From assembly GCA_021234155.1 (NCBI GenBank), contig JAJEKV010000020.1:3764563-3828562 (forward strand): a stretch of 64,000 nucleotides of DNA, read 5' to 3'. The notes below the pieces were generated by a model. That model searched no databases. It saw only the letters and a list, made by a program, of their open reading frames with translations, and was not told the DNA's origin. Position numbers and translations under genes: made by a program. Source of the DNA: Isoetes taiwanensis (Eukaryota; Streptophyta; Lycopodiopsida; Isoetales; Isoetaceae). Every line of letters starts with the position of its first letter. The stretch's first letter is position 1. Shown piece by piece: positions 58,180 through 64,000 of the stretch.

Positions 58180-58315
58180 GGTCGATTCTAGAAGTTTCTG
58201 GAAGTTTTTGGAACTCTAGAGAATATTTTGGATGGTTATAGAGAAATATTCCTCGGACTTTCTGGAAGATTCTTGGAATATTCCTAGAGTATTCTTTTGA
58301 AATATTTTCATATAT
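58180..58315. repeat. Second TTC/GAA cluster, heat-shock-element-like
   Basis: GATTCTAGAAGTTTCTGGAA, then TTTGGAACTCTAGAGAATAT, then GAAGATTCTTGGAATATTCC and similar. This is the same alternating pattern as at 38700-38915. Confidence 0.5.
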
Positions 58316-58811
58316 ATATGGGTGATGAACATATACATATGATACCTTTATGGTTGTCATAAATAACAACATTCTTGCTTTTGTCCAACTTTTTATCACA
58401 GTCTGGCCGAACAACTTATATTGACCCCCATTAATTCTTCTTCTGCTAGTTATCCAACTTTGAAACTCCATGCTTTTTTCTCACAATATAACCATATTTT
58501 TTTTCGTCTCTGGCCTCATTGCGGCTCTTGATAATGACGACCACCCTATTTGCTACTCCTCGTCCATTTTTTGTAGATGAGTGATTCGTCCATGGCAGAT
58601 TAGGAACAAATTTGTATATCGAGAGAATGCTAGTGATGGAAGCACTGATGCAAGTTTGTGATGGAAGCAATGACGCGAGTTTGTGATTGAAAGCAATGTC
58701 CATTTCCAAAGCCATCGAAGTTTTTGCACTCCAATGCTGTGATTGTTATTCCGCTGTGAAACAACACTAAGGTTTTTTTGGACGTCGTGATATGCTCCGC
58801 ATGCCGATGAT

Positions 58812-59110
58812 CAAACAACACCATATAGTATTTTGCTCGAAATCTTATAGTATTTTGCAAATCTTGTTATATAGTATAGTAAATTTTGTACTTGCATACC
58901 CCACAAACGAGGAACTTTACGTACGGTGTAGATTAAGGAATAAGGGGTGAATATGCCTATCCAACAACTCTCGTTGCCCGGAGTCACCCCTCGTGTGAAT
59001 ATGCACCCAAACCAAAGGGGGTTTAAGGGGGATTGTAATTTAAATGTGTTGGACCCAATGGTTGTGTTAATTAATGTTAATGGTAGTTATGTGTTGGTTG
59101 CTATACTAAA
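58812..59110. mobile_element. Foldback element C, left arm missing
   Basis: The centre is in reverse orientation relative to element A (AACACCATATAGTATTTTGC ... TCTCGTTGCCCGGAGTCACC). It is followed by a right arm GTGTGAATATGCACCCAAAC, then the GGTTGTGTTAATTAATG repeats of the long-arm type, ending near 59104. The left arm is absent. Confidence 0.82.
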
Positions 59111-59130
59111 AAAAAATTTGGGCCCGATAT

Positions 59131-59804
59131 GAAATCTGAGTAACTATAATGTCATAGCAAAATGTAATTTAATTACATACGCTTCACCACAGCATTTAAT
59201 TGCTAAATGGTATAGATATATAATTTGATTCTTCACCACAGCATTGTATCCTATATATGAATGGCATAAAAGCATAATTTGTCTCTTCATCACAATGTTA
59301 TGAAGAGCAACTGCAATCTTTAAAATAGTTCAGCACGTAATTCATGTGCATGAAATTCCTGAATGGAGCGATGGCTTATAGCCATGGTAAATTTGGGCTG
59401 GATGCAGTTTAAAAATCCATCATGATATGAGTTGAATATAGTAGTGTTACATAAGATAATAGGCATAATCAGCAAGTTTCCTAATAGATCAAACCCAGCC
59501 TATCAGCTACATACTTCCCCACAATTCCTATCGAGAAAATCACTATCTATTGTAGAAAACTTTCATGCCCTTGTTGTGAATTCTGGTTCTTAAAAGGAAT
59601 TCACATCTTGGCACGAACATGATCTATTTCAGGTCAGGCCTCGAAGCCAAAAATCATAAGACAGACATAGAACTTTGGTTTTGAGTAAAGTGACTTTTGT
59701 TGAATAGAGGAAGACTCTAACAGCAGTGTTGGAGTTCTTAACTTCCCTTTTTAAAAAGCACACCAATTTTAAGCAATTTGAACATAATATCCAGAATCTA
59801 TTAT
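59131..59804. other. 3' flank of the RPL13a gene
   Basis: No gene. Two CTTCACCACAGCAT repeats lie near 59185 and 59231. Probably the 3' untranslated region and downstream flank of the ribosomal protein gene. Confidence 0.45.
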
Positions 59805-60560
59805 TTAGTAGCTCACAGGCTCCAAAACTGACTTCACATCCTTTAGTTGTTCATCAGCAACTTTCTCAGCTTTGTGGCAAAGCCTAAGCGATTGTTTCTT
59901 CCTTTCATAGAAAACCTTAGCTTTCACTTTCCTCTTCTCTTCCAATTCCTGTCCAATTAACAACAGGGGTATTTGAAATCCAATTTTTATTTGCAGACAT
60001 AAAACTAAAAGACTCCTGCTTTCTTCATCATTACCTTGATAGTATCATAGTGATGCCATCCAACTTCAGACGACATACATCCAAGCAAATAGAACTTGTG
60101 GCATGGTTGCAATCTCAAAATCCTAAATACAGAAGAAAACCTATGTAAGCCCCTGTCTGCAGGTGTTAAAACATATAGAAGGGTAGGAAACATACTTCAA
60201 AGCGTCTGGAATTACCATCTTTTTCATTTTATCATAAGGTGGAGGGCAACCTTCAAAGGCTTTTAATCGTTCCAATGCTGCAGCACCACGTTTAGTCTTA
60301 TGGGGTATCATTCTAATCGGTAAATACTACTTGTCAGTCCAATCAAAATTCTAATCAGTAAACTTTCTCTATACTTATAAAATGAAGATGTGAGGTAGCA
60401 CTGCGTTACTCACCCCCTAAGTGTCCTCCATAGAATGCGAGCAGGAGCCCTAAAATGAATGGGTCCTTTACTAGGCTTGGTGTTCATGCATTTTCTTAAG
60501 AAGCGCAGATATTTCATCTTCTGGCGAACTAGACCACCAGACAAACAGATCTCCTCGCAT
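59805..60560 (-). CDS. RPL13A: 60S ribosomal protein L13a (uL13), last four exons; N-terminal exon not found
   Basis: Exons on the minus strand: 60414-60560, 60196-60312, 60035-60122, 59805-59948. All are GT-AG with matching phases. Segments in order: [90 protein letters not shown], then the lysine-rich tail [18 protein letters not shown] ... LEPVSY-stop. uL13 is a structural protein of the large ribosomal subunit. The first roughly 40 residues (including the DARHHMLGRLA region of the family) were not found in the 3.4 kb upstream, so the gene is 5'-truncated or has a distant first exon. Some conserved positions differ ([13 protein letters not shown]), which favours a decaying copy. Intact introns rule out a processed pseudogene. 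Confidence 0.9.
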
Positions 60561-61633
60561 CTTACCACGACCACCAACACACAAGATACATTCTAATTAA
60601 GAAGCATAGAGGACCAAACATTTCAACAGAAACCGTAATCTGGCACAGCTTCTCTGGTCAGCTTCGACCACTGATTTCCTCTGAATCCGACACATAAATT
60701 AATCACATGCAACCTAAATTTAGCCTAAATCCGACAGTTCTTGGTTTTATGCATTCCCAAAAGCTTATTAGAGAATCCGACCTAATCCATTAACCAAGCA
60801 TAACAGACAAGTCCCTTCTCAATTTCGACCAGTTATGCACCCGAACATCATAAAATAACGCTATTACAGATGATTCAGTGGAAGGAAACCCTGATTTTTC
60901 CAAATCCGACTCCAGGAGACCCTAACAGACAAGCCCCTTCTCAATTTCGACCAGTTATGCACCCGAACATCATAAAATAAAGCTATTACGGATGATTCAG
61001 TGGAAGGAAACCCTAGACCCTAAAATAAAAAGAGGGCTTTTGTTGTGAGCCCTTGGATGTTGGACCATTGAAAAAAAAAAAGCTAAATCAACGACTAAGA
61101 AATGGTGCACTCTAGATGTACGCATTAGTACATCCATTCGAATACGCCATGAAATCTTAAGAAAACCTTTGTGAAAAGCGTACAAAAACACAAAGAAAAC
61201 CCCCTGTTATTATGCTACATATTCAACAATCAGGAGAGATCAAAATCTAAGAATATAAGAAACTAAAAAAAAAAATCAATGGTGCAAGAAGATTATGTTA
61301 TTAAATGATTTGCAAATGACTTGCGAATCAAGGAAGTATCCCTAGCCCCCTATACCATCAAACAAGGGTTTACCCATTTGGGCAACCCAATAAAAAGAGA
61401 TAAGTTTTCCTATTTTCTTCGAGATCAAAGATATGTAATGCCAGTTGGCTCATCATTTTTTTAGCGAATTATGTATACCTAGCATCAAAACTAAATCATA
61501 TATGCGTAGATTGTGAATAATATAGAAAAGATACAAGACAAACTATACTAAGATGGCCCAATATAATCCTTATGCTATATATCACAAAAAATGGTTTGCC
61601 ATGTAATTATACGGCCATTTTGCTATGGTTTAC
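60561..61633. other. Region upstream of RPL13a exons, with a 122-bp tandem duplication
   Basis: 60801-60893 and 60923-61015 are duplicates (TAACAGACAAG.CCCTTCTC, AATTTCGACCAGTTATGCAC, GATGATTCAGTGGAAGGAAA). The dispersed GTGCACTCTAGA repeat follows at 61102-61220. No N-terminal ribosomal-protein exon was seen. Confidence 0.6.
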
Positions 61634-62034
61634 ATATAACACAAACCATTACATTACATGCCTTAAAATTAAATTCCCCCTTAAACCCCCTTTTGTTTGG
61701 GTGCATATTCACACGGGGGGTGACGTAGGGCAGCGAGAGCCCCTGTAATTATGTTTTGCACGTATAAAATCAACACCATATAGTATATTGCCTGAAATCT
61801 TATAGTATTTTGCAAATCTTGTTATACACTATAACAAATTCTATACATCCATACCCCACAAACGAGGAACTTTGTGTACGGTGTAGATTAAGGAATAAGG
61901 GATGAATATGCCTATCCAACAGCTCTCGTTGCCCGGAGTCACCCCCCGTGTGAATATGCACCCAAACAAAAGGGGGTTTAAGGGGGAATTTAATTTTAAG
62001 GCATGTAATGTAATGGTTTGTATTATAGGTTAAA
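61634..62034. mobile_element. Foldback element D (complete, short arms)
   Basis: The left arm starts ATAACACAAACCATTACATT (61636) and runs to CACACGGGGGGTGAC (61724). The right arm is its reverse complement, ending ..ATGTAATGGTTTGTATTAT at about 62026. The ~205-bp centre is in the opposite orientation to elements A and B (GTAGGGCAGCGAGAGC first). Confidence 0.9.
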
Positions 62035-63376
62035 AAAAAATTTGCCCCTTTGGGGCCAAAAACAAACAACGTTACATCACACTTGGATGAGTTGATGTTG
62101 ATGTTGTGTTGTGTTATAAAATAGAACATATTGACGGTGCAGGAGCAACAACAATCGAAGCAACAACAATCGGGCCACTAAAAAAACGTGGTGTGCAATG
62201 TCAAATGTTCAATCTGGAACTGGATATGACATGGTGATGTTCATGTTCATGTCCTAAGTACCAAAACATTCACACAACATCCAACGTTCAAAACATTTAA
62301 CGTCAAACCAGTGTTGCACTATAATTATCAGTCTATGAATTCATACATGGTTAAATCCTTTGCAGCTTTTCCTGCTTGGTGTGCATGCTAAGGCTTGTAG
62401 CAGCAGAATTGTAGAAGCAACCGATATTCAATAAGGAGTCCTTGTGAACAAGTTCCTCTGATTTCCCTTCAACAAACTGATGTCAACACCAATGCTACTT
62501 GAGATTTTGACACCTAATCCTAAAAAAACTTTTAACCCAAAAGTAGTAACAAGTAACAAACATATAGAGCTATATAGCTTACAAGCAAAGAGATGATCAT
62601 GCATTGCATGTTATTGCATCCAAAGGTACAAATGTTTTCCTGCATAACATACCTAGGTTTTCTACAGATCTTCACAGATCTTTCTTCAGCTCTGTTCAGT
62701 TTTATACTGATAGTTCCATGCTTGGTCTCCAAAACCAGCAGCAGCTGCAGTTTTTGTGTGATTTTCGAATGGTCTGTGATTTTCGAATGGTCTAGGCAGG
62801 TTCATGAGTGCTGGCATCACCTGGAATATACGTGGCTTCTAAGACATCATTTCAAAGGGACATGAAACTGTTTGATTGCCGCTGGAGCTACTGGTCGACC
62901 AAAAGCCATGTTATGATGGGAAAGCCTGTTGTTTACTTTTGATGGATACGCAAAGTTTGCTATCTCACTGTTGGAAACATTATCTGTTTCAGAAGCTAAT
63001 GAAACAAAAAAGTATGGAGAATCTGAAGCCTTTTCTCCTCTTAGAAGCAATCTAAGTTGCCAACAAACTTGATAGAAGAGCCAGCACTATATACAGTTTC
63101 GGTTGACCTGCCATTTGAAATCACTGAAAGAATTGGCACACAAATGCTATATTTGAGCAATGTATCCATATTGAGGTTTCAACATACCTGACAACTGAGA
63201 TGCTTTCATCCGGTGCATAAAACAAAGGCACAAAATGTACTGTGCACGAAATGCACGAAGCACTCACTTGCAGATTTTGAAAAGAAATAATGCTCCATGG
63301 ATGGCCCCACACTTCTTTGCCATTGAATTACAATGGATATGTGTGAAAAAGTAACTAATCCATTCATTTTCTTCCA
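62035..63376. repeat. Segmental duplication D, copy 2
   Basis: Copy of 53456-54300 with about 535 additional bases at 62270-62805. It ends abruptly at the LINE fragment beginning at 63377. The extra segment has no recognised gene. Confidence 0.9.
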
Positions 63377-64000
63377 CATGGATGTCCGTTATCTCCAACG
63401 CTCTTTGGTCTCTACATTGGCAAGTTGGAGACCTGGATGCAAGAACATGGGAACGGTGGCCTGCAGCTACCAGAGGCATACAGTATAAGGCAATTGCTCT
63501 ATGCATACGATGTAGACTTGCTATCCCATGCAGCCAGGAGTATGCAGCAGCATTTGGACGCTCTTAGTGGGTTCTGTGACACAACAGGAATGACGGTGAA
63601 CCTGCAGAAAACTAAGCTCCTGGCAGTCCTCTCCTCGCAGCATGATATCCCAGATCTCTATTACAGAGGACAGAAGGTGGATGTTATAAGGACCTTCAAG
63701 TATCTGGGAATCGACTTTTGCGCTAGCATGTTATGGGATGATGACAGGAAAAGACGGGTCAGCGGGATGGAAAGCCCCGCATGCTATGCGTAATAGCCGC
63801 TACATAATAGATCTATGTGATCGGGCACGAGAGCACACCGCTCGTAGCACTCGTTGAACCCGTATTGTTGTATGGGGTAGAGGTCCGGGGTCCAAAGAAT
63901 TAGCAAGAACACCGGATAAGCTAGAGAGGGTGCAAAATGCCTTCTTAACATACAGCCCTAGGTATCAAGGACACGGTGCCTTATCGATTTTGCTATATGA
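63377..64000 (+). pseudogene. LINE reverse transcriptase fragment, decayed, runs off the window
   Basis: The plus strand opens inside the reverse transcriptase: GCPLSPTLFGLYIGKLETWM, then IRQLLYAYDVDLLSHAARSM, where the catalytic YADD reads YAYD, then GFCDTTGMTVNLQKTKLLAV and TFKYLGIDF. The frame stops near 63791. Further similarity continues in shifted frames (IIDLCDRAREHTA, DKLERVQNAFL) to the window end. Lack of the second catalytic aspartate and the frame breaks show it is inactive. It is a different lineage from the LINE at 19.6-21.4 kb. Confidence 0.85.

Overview
The window is plant nuclear DNA. The genes have short GT-AG introns and plant-type products: cinnamyl alcohol dehydrogenase, PPR pieces and a CACTA transposon with TNP2, DUF4218 and DUF4216 blocks. 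No chloroplast, mitochondrial or bacterial features were seen. I cannot name the species. Much of the window is transposon-derived, with three recognisable host genes embedded in it, all on the minus strand.

Layout. 1-10798: a tandem array with a 3.35-3.38 kb unit, three full copies and a partial fourth ending in 20 A; the left end is outside the window. 12020-15928: a 16-exon gene for a SAP-domain protein with two C-terminal CCHC zinc knuckles, rebuilt by hand from splice sites. 16083-16263: an 80-bp-arm inverted repeat just upstream of that gene. 17552-18481: a decayed coiled-coil ORF resembling a LINE ORF1. 19629-21405: a 5'-truncated, decayed LINE with reverse transcriptase. 21548-30208: a complete 8.66-kb CACTA element with CACTACAAGAGAA ends and a TCT target duplication. 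It carries a TNP2-type transposase on the minus strand, a second transposon gene on the plus strand, and two PPR gene fragments between them. It sits inside an older reading frame that joins in phase when the element and one TCT are removed.

30572-38650: fragments, namely a tRNA-derived SINE, a broken Ty3/gypsy element, a cytidylyltransferase-like exon without its HxGH motif, a GATCCTACGG repeat family and a second SINE. 39464-41885: a hAT-type transposase of the ZNF862-like kind with several frame lesions. 43487-45361: an intact six-exon cinnamyl alcohol dehydrogenase gene (359 codons). 45362-49690: no recognised gene.

49690-63376: a patchwork of duplications built around a foldback element whose central segment is found in both orientations. 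It contains CACATG microsatellites, an 850-bp segmental duplication (53456-54300 and 62035-63376) and the last four exons of ribosomal protein L13a (59805-60560). 63377-64000: a decayed LINE reverse transcriptase running off the right end.

The host genes (SAP/zinc-knuckle protein, CAD, RPL13a) belong to unrelated pathways and are not a functional cluster. The most informative structures are the nested CACTA insertion with captured PPR pieces, the orientation-switched foldback centre, and the copy-to-copy differences in the array, which gather at CAG/CTG and may come from sequencing chemistry rather than evolution.
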